Shown piece after piece: positions 34,140 through 42,148 of a DNA stretch of 64,000 nucleotides. The DNA comes from CAZMVY01 sp964617875 (GTDB lineage Bacteria; Planctomycetota; Phycisphaerae; UBA1845; PWPN01). The notes under the pieces are model-generated. The model searched no databases, was not told the DNA's origin, and saw nothing but the letters and a program-made list of their open reading frames with translations. The first letter of the stretch is position 1. Each line of letters begins with the position of its first letter. The stretch is taken from the NCBI GenBank assembly GCA_964617875.1, contig CAZUAI010000023.1, positions 1 through 64,000 on the forward strand. Reading direction: 5' to 3'. The translations under genes were made by a program, and so were the position numbers.

Positions 34140-35933
34140 ATGCTGGCCGAAACGACGTTTCGACTTCCGGACTACCTCGTCTTCGCCGCCTACATGGCCA
34201 GCCTGGTCGTCGTCGGGTTCGCCTGCCGCAAGCGGGCACAGAAGAACCTCGACAGCTACTTCCTCGCCGAGCGAAAGATGTCCGGCCGGCTCACCGGCTT
34301 CTCGTACGCCGCGACGTGCATGAACAGCGACGCCATCACGGCTTATTGCGGCATGACGGTGATCTCGGGCCTCTGCATCTGCTGGTGGTACATCAGCCGG
34401 TTCGGCCTGGCGCTGATGATCGGGGCGCTGCTTTTCGCCGTCTTCTGGCGGCGGCTGGGGATCTTCACGTCGCCGGAGTTCTATGAGTGCCGCTTTCACG
34501 GCGTGCCGGCCATCACGATGCGGTCGTGGATCGCGATGCGGAGCGCGTTCATCGCCATCGTCGCGTGGACGGGCTCCGGCCTGCTCGGCATCCACAAAGT
34601 GATGAACCCGGTTCTTGGCTGGGACAAGTGGGAGACCTTCGGCGTCGTCGTGCCCGTGCTATTGCTCTACGTGCTGATGTCGGGCTACCTGGGTGTCGTC
34701 ATCACGGACTTCATTCAGACCTGGGTGATGATCGCGGCGGCCTTTGCGTTGATGGGGGCCGTCTGGCACGAATTCGGCGGGCCGGGCGGGTTGCACAGCG
34801 CCCTCGTGGCCGGCTTCGGCGAATCGGCCGTCGCCTGGCGCCCGCCTGCGGCGCACGAGTACCTCGGTGTGGTCGGCATCCTCACATGGACGGCGGGCAC
34901 GGCGATCGGCTACGGCGGCGACGTCGCCCCGATGGCCGGCGCGATGGAGGGCCAGCGGCTGCTCTCATGCAGGAACCCTCGCGAGGCGTCGAAGATGTAC
35001 GTCTGGACGCTTGTCGTGCTGTTCTTCCTGCTCGCGGTGACGACGCTGCCGGCGCTCGGGGCGATGGTCAAGTGGCCGGGCCTGACCGACGGCCGCATCA
35101 ACCGGGAGCTGGCCTACGGCATGTTGCTCAAGGAGTACCTGCCGCCGGGGCTGCTCGGCCTGGCGGTCAGCGGGCTGGCGGCGGCGATCATGTCCACCGT
35201 CAGCTCGAACCTGAACCTCGGGGCGCAGGTGTTTCTCAACGACGTCTACCGCCGTCTGCTCGTGCGAGAGGCGAGCGTCAGCCATTACATGTGGGTCGGG
35301 CGAATTGTCATGCTCGTGATCATGGGCCTCTCGCTGCTCGTGGCCACGTCGGCGGAGAACGTGATCAACGTCTCCGTATTCATGCTCGGCCTGTCGTCGG
35401 CGGAGATCACGGCGAACTGGGGCCAGTGGTGGTGGTGGCGGTTCAACGGCAAGGCCCGGTTGGCGGCGTCGTTCGGCGGGCCGGTGATCTACCTGGCGGT
35501 GAACTACATGGCGTTCGGCACCTTCGTTCCCCCCGACGGAGCCCGCAAGTATCACGTGATGCTGGTCTCCATGGCGGTGACGTCCGTGCTGTGGGTGCTC
35601 GTGTCGCTGCTCACGAAACCGGACCCGGAGGAGACGCTCGTCGCGTTCTACAGGCGGGCGCGGCCGTTGGGTTGGTGGGGGCCCATTGCGCGGAAGGCCG
35701 GCGTCGAACCGCGGGGTGCGCGACTGATCCCGTACGGTCTGGTGCTGGCCGTCGTCGGCGCGATGATGATCGCCGCCGGCACGATCGCGTTTTCCAGCGT
35801 CTATGTGGGCCAGTGGTCCGGTGTCGCCGTCTTCGGTTGTGCCTGCCTTGTCGCGGGCGCCGCCTTCAGGACCGGCTACGCGGGATTCATGAAGCGGCTC
35901 GATGCGGACGCCGAAATGCCCGAAACGTCCTGA
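34140..35933 (+). CDS. Sodium:solute symporter (SSS family)
   Basis: A 597-residue integral membrane protein with about 13-14 helices. SSS hallmarks: DYLVFAAYMASLVVVGFACR in the first helix, DSYFLAERKMSG, GFSYAATCMNSDAITAYCGM (Na-binding region, helix 2), TSPEFYECRFHG (the usual PExLxxRF motif), SGYLGVVITDFIQTWVMI, and LAVSGLAAAIMSTVSSNLN (second Na site, Ser-rich). It imports a small organic solute, often a sugar or sialic-acid-like compound, with Na+. Its position after the AGE epimerase supports a sugar substrate, by inference. The start was chosen because it places the first helix at residue ~10 and AGGACAGGGA lies just upstream. Confidence 0.85.
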   Translation: MLAETTFRLPDYLVFAAYMASLVVVGFACRKRAQKNLDSYFLAERKMSGRLTGFSYAATCMNSDAITAYCGMTVISGLCICWWYISRFGLALMIGALLFAVFWRRLGIFTSPEFYECRFHGVPAITMRSWIAMRSAFIAIVAWTGSGLLGIHKVMNPVLGWDKWETFGVVVPVLLLYVLMSGYLGVVITDFIQTWVMIAAAFALMGAVWHEFGGPGGLHSALVAGFGESAVAWRPPAAHEYLGVVGILTWTAGTAIGYGGDVAPMAGAMEGQRLLSCRNPREASKMYVWTLVVLFFLLAVTTLPALGAMVKWPGLTDGRINRELAYGMLLKEYLPPGLLGLAVSGLAAAIMSTVSSNLNLGAQVFLNDVYRRLLVREASVSHYMWVGRIVMLVIMGLSLLVATSAENVINVSVFMLGLSSAEITANWGQWWWWRFNGKARLAASFGGPVIYLAVNYMAFGTFVPPDGARKYHVMLVSMAVTSVLWVLVSLLTKPDPEETLVAFYRRARPLGWWGPIARKAGVEPRGARLIPYGLVLAVVGAMMIAAGTIAFSSVYVGQWSGVAVFGCACLVAGAAFRTGYAGFMKRLDADAEMPETS

Positions 35934-35974
35934 AGCGCGCCATGAGGCCGCTCGCGACGGATGGCCCCCGGCCG

Positions 35975-35980
35975 TATAAT
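35975..35980 (+). promoter_or_regulatory. -10 box upstream of the NtrC-type regulator
   Basis: A perfect TATAAT in GCCGTATAATCATCGG, 60 bases before ATG 36040. It predicts a transcript starting near 35987. No clear -35. Confidence 0.4.
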
Positions 35981-36039
35981 CATCGGTCTTGACGGCATCC
36001 CCCGGCCGGGTGGTCGGGGGGATGCCGGCCCGAAACGCC

Positions 36040-37413
36040 ATGAGCGACACCGCATTTGTTCTGGTTGTCGAAGACGAGGCGGCGCACGGTGAGGCAATCG
36101 TCGAGGGCCTCAAGCGTGCCGGCCACGCCTGCCGTCTTGTGCCGAACGGGGCCGACGCCCTCGCGAGCATCCGCCAGCGACCGCCCGACGTCGTCGTCAC
36201 GGACTACAAGCTCGGCGGCGAGATCGACGGGGCCGATGTTCTCACGGAGACCAAGCGGATCTCGCCGGAGACCGAGGTCATCCTCATCACCGCGCACGGG
36301 AACGAGCAGCTCGCCCGGGACGTCCTCCGGCCGTCGAGCCCCGCCCGCGCGTTCGACTACCTCCGCAAGCCGATCGACCTCGACGAACTCCGCGCCGTCG
36401 TGGACCGCGCCGCGCGCCAGGCCCTGACCAGCCGCGGGAAACGGGCCGTTCGCGAGCAGCGGCAGCGGGCGTTCGACTTCGAGGGCATGGTCGGTTCGAG
36501 TCCCGCCATGGCCCGCATCGTGGACCGCATCCGGCGGATTGCCGACAGCAAGCTCACCGTCCTGATCGTCGGCGAATCGGGCACGGGCAAGGAACTCGCC
36601 GCCCGCGCCATCCACGCCAACTCGCCCCGGCGAAACAAGCCGCTGCGGGTCATCAATTGCGCGGGGCTGAACGAGAACCTGCTCGAGAGCGAGCTGTTCG
36701 GACACGTGAAGGGAGCGTTCACCGGGGCGGTCAGCGACCGCAAGGGGCTCTTCGAGGCGGCGGACGGCGGGACGCTCTTCCTCGACGAAGTCGGCGACAT
36801 GCCGATGCCGATGCAGGCCAAGCTCCTGCGGGCGCTCGAGAACGGCGAGATCACGCCGGTCGGCAGCAATGACGTCCGGCATGTTGACGTCCGCGTCGTT
36901 GCCGCGACCAAGCGGGAGCTGGCCGAGATGGTGGCCGACGGGTCGTTTCGCGACGACCTGTTCTACCGGCTGAAGCAGGTGATGATCCGGCTGCCGTCGC
37001 TGCGCGAACGGCGCGAAGACATCCCGCTGCTCGTCGAGCACTTCATCGCCGAGGCGAACGAACGCCATAACAAACGCGTGCAGGGCATCGCCCCCGAGGC
37101 GATCCGCCGGCTCAGCAACCACCAGTGGCAGGGCAACGTCCGCGAACTGCGCAGCACGATCGACAGCATGGTCGTCCTGGCGGACCACGAGACGCTCGAC
37201 GTGAACGACCTCCCGGAAAACGTCCGTGGCCCCACGGACATCGTGCTCGCCGGCGGCTTCAGCACCGCCGGGTTGAGCATGAACGATATGGAGAAGCTGC
37301 ACATCATGAACACGCTCAAGATGACCGGAGGCAACCGCGAGAAGGCGGCGAAGGTGCTCGGGATCGGGTCACGGACGCTGTACCGGAAGCTCAAGGAATA
37401 CGGGCTGAACTGA
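36040..37413 (+). CDS. NtrC-family sigma-54-dependent response regulator
   Basis: A 457-residue transcription activator with three domains. The receiver (1-120) has VVEDE, the phospho-acceptor Asp near 55 in VVVTDYKLGG and a C-terminal YLRKPIDLDEL Lys. The AAA+ core (~150-380) has Walker A GESGTGKE, the sigma-54 contact loop GHVKGAFTGAVSD, Walker B GTLFLDEVGD and the arginine-rich FRDDLFYRL. A Fis-type helix-turn-helix ends the protein (GGNREKAAKVLGIGSRTLYR). It should be phosphorylated by an unlinked histidine kinase and open sigma-54 promoters. No kinase is adjacent. Start at 36040 gives a standard receiver N-terminus; 36022 and TTG 35989 are possible. Confidence 0.9.
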   Translation: MSDTAFVLVVEDEAAHGEAIVEGLKRAGHACRLVPNGADALASIRQRPPDVVVTDYKLGGEIDGADVLTETKRISPETEVILITAHGNEQLARDVLRPSSPARAFDYLRKPIDLDELRAVVDRAARQALTSRGKRAVREQRQRAFDFEGMVGSSPAMARIVDRIRRIADSKLTVLIVGESGTGKELAARAIHANSPRRNKPLRVINCAGLNENLLESELFGHVKGAFTGAVSDRKGLFEAADGGTLFLDEVGDMPMPMQAKLLRALENGEITPVGSNDVRHVDVRVVAATKRELAEMVADGSFRDDLFYRLKQVMIRLPSLRERREDIPLLVEHFIAEANERHNKRVQGIAPEAIRRLSNHQWQGNVRELRSTIDSMVVLADHETLDVNDLPENVRGPTDIVLAGGFSTAGLSMNDMEKLHIMNTLKMTGGNREKAAKVLGIGSRTLYRKLKEYGLN

Positions 37414-37497
37414 CGCCGGCGTTGCATGCCGCAACGCGGGAAGGCGGGAACGCGGAAACCGGAAAAACGAGAACGGGGTGACGAGAGGAGGTCTTTC

Positions 37498-39306
37498 ATG
37501 AGACTCGGCCTGATCGGGATCAACGTGTGCCTGACGGCGGTTGCCGTCCGGGCGTCGAGTGCAGTCGCGGCGGAGAAACTGACGATCGCGGAGAATGGCG
37601 GTGCGCGGGCTGCAATTGTCGTCGCCGCCGATGCGGTCGAGCCGGAGAAGCACGCGGCCGGCGAGCTGGCTGTGTTCCTGAAGCAGGTGAGCGGCGCGCA
37701 TTTCGAGGTCGTGGGCGAGGCCGCTCCGGGCCGATGCCGGCTGCTGGTCGGCGAGCAGGCGGCGAGGATGGCCGATTCCGCCTTTTCGGTGGAGGGCCTT
37801 GGGCAGGAGGGCCTCGTTATCCGCACGGTCGGCAACGACCTTATCCTCGCCGGCGGACGGCCGCGCGGGACGCTCTACGCCGTGTACACGTTCCTCGAGG
37901 ACGCCGTCGGCTGCCGCTGGTGGTCGTCGAAGGTCAGCACGATCCCGAAGAAACCCACGCTGCGGGTCGGGCCGCTGGACATCCGCTTCGTGCCGCGGCT
38001 GGAGTACCGCGAGCCGTTCTGGTTCGATGCGTTCGACGGCGACTTCGCCGTGCGGAACAAGAGCAACGGCGCCACCGCGCGGCTCGATGCGAAACGCGGC
38101 GGCAAGAACATCTACGAGGGCTTCGTCCACACGTTCTTCCCGCTCCTGCCGCCGGAGAAGTACTTCAAGGACCACCCGGACTGGTACAGCGAGATCGACG
38201 GCAGGCGGAAGCACGAGCACGCGCAACTGTGCCTGGTCAACGAGGCGATGCGCCGGGAACTCGTCAAGAACCTGAAGGAGCGGCTCCGCGCGAACCCGGC
38301 GGCGACGATCGCGTCCGTGTCGCAGAACGACTGGCACGGCAACTGCCAATGCGCGAAGTGCGCCGCCATCGACAGGGAAGAAGGCAGTCCCGCCGGGTCG
38401 CTCCTGCGGTTCGTCAACGCCGTCGCCGAGGACATCGAGAAGGACTTTCCGAACGTCGCGATCGACACGCTCGCCTACCAGTACACGCGCAAGCCGCCGA
38501 AGATCACGCGGCCGCGGAAGAACGTGATCGTCCGGCTGTGCAGCATCGAGTGCTCCTTCAGCAGGCCGCTGGCCGATGAGCGGAACAAGGCGTTTCGCGA
38601 CGACATCGTCGGCTGGTCAAAGATCTGCGACCGGCTCTACATCTGGGACTACACGACGAACTTCGCCCACTACATTCTGCCGCACCCGAACCTCCGCGTG
38701 CTCGGGCCGAACGTGAAGTTCTTCGCGGACCACGGCGTGCGGGGCATCTTCGAGCAGGGCGCCTATCACTCGTACGGTTCGGAGATGGGCGAGCTGCGCG
38801 GCTGGGTGCTGGCGAAGCTGCTCTGGGACCCGTCGCTGGACGGGCAGAAGCTGATCGACGAGTTCCTCGACAGCTACTACGGCCCGGCCGCGGACGGGAT
38901 CCGGGCGTACCTGAAGGTCATTCACGATGCCGTCGATGCCACGGGCGACAAGCTCGGCTGCTTCTCGCCGCTCGAGGCGAAGTTCCTCTCCCTCAAAACG
39001 CTCTGTGACGGCTGGACGCACCTGCGGGCGGCCGAAACCGCGGCCGGCGACGACGCGGCCCTCCGCCATCGCGTTCAGGTCGCCCAGTTGCCGGTCTACT
39101 ACGTCTTCATCGTGAAGTGGAACGAGTTGCGCAAGGCGGCCGGGGAAACGAACATCCCGTGGCCGATGCCCGACACGATCCGCGCCACGTACGATCGGTT
39201 CATGGAGATCGCGAACGCCGAAGGGGTGACGAGGGTTGCCGAGGGCCGCGGCATCGCGTCGCTCAAGGAGATCGTGGACAAGGCGGCCGCGCGCAGCAAT
39301 CCGTAG
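37498..39306 (+). CDS. Secreted DUF4838 protein
   Basis: A 602-residue exported protein with a signal peptide (MRLGLIGINVCLTAVAVRAS). Residues ~25-140 look like the alpha-glucuronidase/GH20 N-terminal-like domain (PEKHAAGELAVFLKQVSGA, DLILAGGRPRGTLYAVYTFL, EDAVGCRWW). The DUF4838 core follows: HTFFPLLPPEKYFKDHPDWY, QLCLVNEAMRRELVKNLKE, SVSQNDWHGNCQCAKCAAID (CxCxxC cluster), ANVAYQY-like DTLAYQYTRKPP, RLCSIECSFSRPL and an IWDYTTNF strand. The domain resembles a TIM barrel of a glycosidase clan, but its activity has not, to my knowledge, been established. AGGAGG lies seven bases before the ATG. A second DUF4838 copy occurs at 58367 fused to Kelch repeats. Confidence 0.8.
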   Translation: MRLGLIGINVCLTAVAVRASSAVAAEKLTIAENGGARAAIVVAADAVEPEKHAAGELAVFLKQVSGAHFEVVGEAAPGRCRLLVGEQAARMADSAFSVEGLGQEGLVIRTVGNDLILAGGRPRGTLYAVYTFLEDAVGCRWWSSKVSTIPKKPTLRVGPLDIRFVPRLEYREPFWFDAFDGDFAVRNKSNGATARLDAKRGGKNIYEGFVHTFFPLLPPEKYFKDHPDWYSEIDGRRKHEHAQLCLVNEAMRRELVKNLKERLRANPAATIASVSQNDWHGNCQCAKCAAIDREEGSPAGSLLRFVNAVAEDIEKDFPNVAIDTLAYQYTRKPPKITRPRKNVIVRLCSIECSFSRPLADERNKAFRDDIVGWSKICDRLYIWDYTTNFAHYILPHPNLRVLGPNVKFFADHGVRGIFEQGAYHSYGSEMGELRGWVLAKLLWDPSLDGQKLIDEFLDSYYGPAADGIRAYLKVIHDAVDATGDKLGCFSPLEAKFLSLKTLCDGWTHLRAAETAAGDDAALRHRVQVAQLPVYYVFIVKWNELRKAAGETNIPWPMPDTIRATYDRFMEIANAEGVTRVAEGRGIASLKEIVDKAAARSNP

Positions 39307-39390
39307 TCCCGGCACGTCCCTGGAAACGACGAATGACGAACGGCAGATACGCATGTTCCAACAAGTGGGATGCAGGGGAGTTGTAGTTGC

Positions 39391-40347
39391 ATGGGCGCGA
39401 AGATTCTTCTGACGGAGCGGTACAGTACGGCGGCGATGGAGCGGCTGGCGACCGTCGGCGAGGTCGTCCTGATCGAGCGGCCGGGCGAGGCGGCGCTGAT
39501 CGACGCCGTCGCGGACGCCGATGCGCTTGTCGTTCGTACGTACACGACCGTGACGCGGCGCGTTATCGAGGCGGGGCGGCGTCTTCGCGTGATCGCGCGG
39601 GGCGGCGTCGGGCTGGACAACATCGACCTCGCGGCGGCGCGCGAACGCGGCATCGTCGTCGTGTACACCCCGGCGGCCTCCACGCACGCCGTCGCCGACT
39701 TCGCGATCGGCCTGATCCTGGCCGTGCAGCGGCGGCAGGGGAAGTTCGACCACGAGGTGCGGACTCAGCCGTTCAGACCCTTACGGACGCGGTTCCCCCT
39801 GTTTCCCGAGCTTCGCCACCAGACGCTCGGGATCGTCGGCATGGGGCGGATCGGCAGCGAGGTGGCCCGCCGTGCGTCGCTCGGGTTCGGCATGCGGGTG
39901 ATCTACAACGACATCCGTCCGGTCGGGCCGTTCGCGTTTCCGGCCGAGGGCGTCACACGCGACCAGGTGCTCGCCTCGGCGGACGTGGTCTCGATGCACG
40001 TGCCCATGACGCCGCTGACGCGCGGCATGATCGATCGAGCGGCACTGGCCCGCATGAAGCCAGACGCCGTGCTGATCAACACATCCCGAGGGGCGGTCGT
40101 TGTCGCGTCGGACCTGGCGGATGCGCTGCGGCGTGGGCAGATCGCGGGCGCCGGCATCGACGTGTTCGACCCGGAACCGCCGCCGCCGGATCACCCCTTG
40201 TGGTCGGCCCCCAATTGCGTCCTCACGCCGCACGTGGCATCGCGGTCCCGCGAAGGCGTGGCGGCGATGAACGACGTGGTCGACGACGTCGTCGCCGTCC
40301 TTCAGGGCAGGGCGCCGACGTGGCCGGCGGCGGAAGGCGAGTCGTAA
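39391..40347 (+). CDS. D-isomer-specific 2-hydroxyacid dehydrogenase
   Basis: A 318-residue NAD-dependent dehydrogenase of the phosphoglycerate/glyoxylate reductase type. The catalytic triad context is visible: IARGGVGLDNIDL (Arg region), TLGIVGMGRIGSEVARRASL (Rossmann GxGxxG), LINTSRGAVV, GAGIDVFDPEPP (Glu) and CVLTPHVASRSREG (His). There is no ACT domain, so if it is SerA it is the short unregulated form. GGGGAG ten bases before ATG 39391. It follows the DUF4838 gene by 84 bases on the same strand. The exact substrate (3-phosphoglycerate, glyoxylate or a sugar acid) is not determinable by eye. Confidence 0.85.
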   Translation: MGAKILLTERYSTAAMERLATVGEVVLIERPGEAALIDAVADADALVVRTYTTVTRRVIEAGRRLRVIARGGVGLDNIDLAAARERGIVVVYTPAASTHAVADFAIGLILAVQRRQGKFDHEVRTQPFRPLRTRFPLFPELRHQTLGIVGMGRIGSEVARRASLGFGMRVIYNDIRPVGPFAFPAEGVTRDQVLASADVVSMHVPMTPLTRGMIDRAALARMKPDAVLINTSRGAVVVASDLADALRRGQIAGAGIDVFDPEPPPPDHPLWSAPNCVLTPHVASRSREGVAAMNDVVDDVVAVLQGRAPTWPAAEGES

Positions 40348-40568
40348 GTGCTGAATACGGAAAGAAGAAGCAACCCGCGTGTCAGAGCCTGGATCGCAGG
40401 CGACGGATGGATGTGCCGTTGCCCCGTTCCGCACGTCCGTCGGACGGCGGCGGCCCACGGACGCCGAAATCGTCCCGGTCCCCGATGGTTCGCGGGGCAT
40501 GAATGAAAGATGCCGACCTCGTTGCCGGGCAACGGGCCACGAACGACAGGCAACAGACAACGAATACG

Positions 40569-40628
40569 AGTTGGGCGAACCTCCGCGACCGCGAGCAGGC
40601 TGTCGGGGGGGACCACCTCTCCTACACC
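40569..40628 (+). repeat. Dispersed palindromic element, copy C
   Basis: GAGTTGGGCGAACCTCCGCG at its start and GACCACCTCTCCTAC at its end align with copies A and B but are more diverged. It runs into the stop codon of the minus-strand phosphoesterase gene (stop at 40622-40624), so the element may supply that gene's stop. The rest of the 40348-40621 gap holds nothing recognised. Confidence 0.6.
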
Positions 40629-42055
40629 AGCCGAAGCTGCACAATCTCCGCGGGGGCATTGATGCGGAAGGGGAACCAGTTTCCGGCGCCGGTGTTGACG
40701 AAGAGAACAGGGCGCTCGCTCTGCGGGGATATCGCGGGATCCCACGGGCGGGCGCTGCCGGGCGTGCCGTCGGCCGTGAAGAAGCCGCGTATGTACCGGA
40801 ACAGCAGATTTCCGGCGCCGACGGCGGGCTGGCCGGGCGGGGTGAGCATGAGCTGACCGCCGTGCGTGTGGCCGCTGAGCGTCAGCGCGACACGGCGGCG
40901 GGCCGTCGCGTCGAAAGCGTGCGGGTGGTGTGCCAGTGCGACGGTGAACAGGCGCCGAGGCTGATGGATTGCGGGGCCGAACGTGGCTTCGGCGAGTTGC
41001 TCGTGGCCGGGCGAGAGGAGAGATCCGTTGTCGTGGCGTGCCCACATCATCCCGCCCACGAGCAGATTCTCGCCGCCGATCTCGACCACGCGCCGCTCGT
41101 TGACCAGCATCGCCAGGCCCGATCGGCGGAAGTACGCCTGGACGCCCGGGCCCTCGTCCATCAGGTCGTGATTGCCGTAGCAGAGGAACAGGCCGTGCCG
41201 GTGCCGGAGGCCCCGGAGCGCCTCGACGGTCGCCGGCAGCACGTCCGTGTCGTTGTCTATGATGTCGCCGGTGATGACGACGACGTCGCTGTCGAGGGCG
41301 TTGGCGGCGTCAACGACTCGGCGGAGATGGTCGATGCGGAACAAACGGCCGACGTGGAAGTCGCTGAGGTGCGTGAACGTCAGCCCCTTGAGCCGTGTCG
41401 GGAGGCCCGGCGGGGCGATCGTGTGCCGGCGGACCTGAAATCGCCCGATCTGCCACGCGCCCGCCACCGTTCCGGCCCCGGTCAGGGCGATCGGCGCCGC
41501 GACGAGCGTCCGCTGCAGGAACGCGCGGCGCGACGGCCGGGGGGGATCGTCGGCGGCGGGGGCGGAGGTCGATGGAGGCGGATCGACGGTTTCCGGCTGC
41601 GGTGAGGCCGGGCAGGAGAGGCACAGTCGTCGGGTACGCACGGCAAGCCACACGACCACGCCGACCGCCGTACCGACCGGGACGAGCACGACGATGCCCA
41701 TGTGCCAGAGTTGCAGCCACATGGCGGCCGGCACCGGCAGCCGCTCCCAGGGGATCGTCTCCGGGGCGATCCAGGGAACCGGGAGACACAGCAGGGCCAT
41801 GTACAACGCGAGCAGGATCCGGACCCGCCGCCGCGATGCCGGGGCGAGCGAATCGGTCAGCCGCAGGTCGGCCCGGAGCCACCAGCCGACGTTCAGGAAG
41901 AGCACACCGGCGAAGATGAGTCCCAGCACGCGCGATCGCGGCCAGTCGATCCGACCGGCGGCCTGCAGGACGAGCAGGAGGATCACGAGGGCAAAGAGGA
42001 CGAACACCCAGCCCCGCAGCAGCCTCTTCCGGTGCAGTAGTGAATCGACGTCCAT
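40622..42055 (-). CDS. Membrane-anchored metallophosphoesterase
   Basis: A 477-residue protein: four N-terminal transmembrane helices (~15-170: GWVFVLFALVILLLVLQAAG, VLGLIFAGVLFLNVGWWL, ILLALYMALLCLPVPWI, GIVVLVPVGTAVGVVVWLA), an internal Tat-like segment (SRRAFLQRTLVAAPIALTGA), then a calcineurin-like domain of the YaeI/YkuE type. Metal motifs: FTHLSDFHVGR (DxH), VITGDIIDN (GD), CYGNHDLM (GNHD), ALAHHPHAF (H) and LSGHTHGGQL (GHTHGG). YaeI-type enzymes act on UDP-sugar lipids or nucleotides, but the substrate here is unknown. A TATAAT box at 42069-42074 overlaps the upstream in-frame ATG 42070, so 42055 is preferred. The gene is divergent from the DUF255 gene. Confidence 0.8.
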   Translation of the reverse strand: MDVDSLLHRKRLLRGWVFVLFALVILLLVLQAAGRIDWPRSRVLGLIFAGVLFLNVGWWLRADLRLTDSLAPASRRRVRILLALYMALLCLPVPWIAPETIPWERLPVPAAMWLQLWHMGIVVLVPVGTAVGVVVWLAVRTRRLCLSCPASPQPETVDPPPSTSAPAADDPPRPSRRAFLQRTLVAAPIALTGAGTVAGAWQIGRFQVRRHTIAPPGLPTRLKGLTFTHLSDFHVGRLFRIDHLRRVVDAANALDSDVVVITGDIIDNDTDVLPATVEALRGLRHRHGLFLCYGNHDLMDEGPGVQAYFRRSGLAMLVNERRVVEIGGENLLVGGMMWARHDNGSLLSPGHEQLAEATFGPAIHQPRRLFTVALAHHPHAFDATARRRVALTLSGHTHGGQLMLTPPGQPAVGAGNLLFRYIRGFFTADGTPGSARPWDPAISPQSERPVLFVNTGAGNWFPFRINAPAEIVQLRLV

Positions 42056-42068
42056 CTTGGCTCTCGCC

Positions 42069-42110
42069 ATTATACGCCGAAGCGGCGTCGCGGGTTCGAG
42101 CGCCTATAAT
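42069..42110. promoter_or_regulatory. Divergent -10 boxes for phosphoesterase and DUF255 genes
   Basis: TATAAT occurs on the minus strand at 42069-42074 and on the plus strand at 42105-42110, 30 bases apart, one facing each gene. The plus-strand box gives a ~32-base leader before ATG 42149; the minus-strand box gives a ~7-base leader before 42055. No convincing -35 boxes. Confidence 0.5.
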
Positions 42111-42148
42111 CCCGGCGAGAAGAGGGCTGCCGTCGCAAACGAGGAGCC

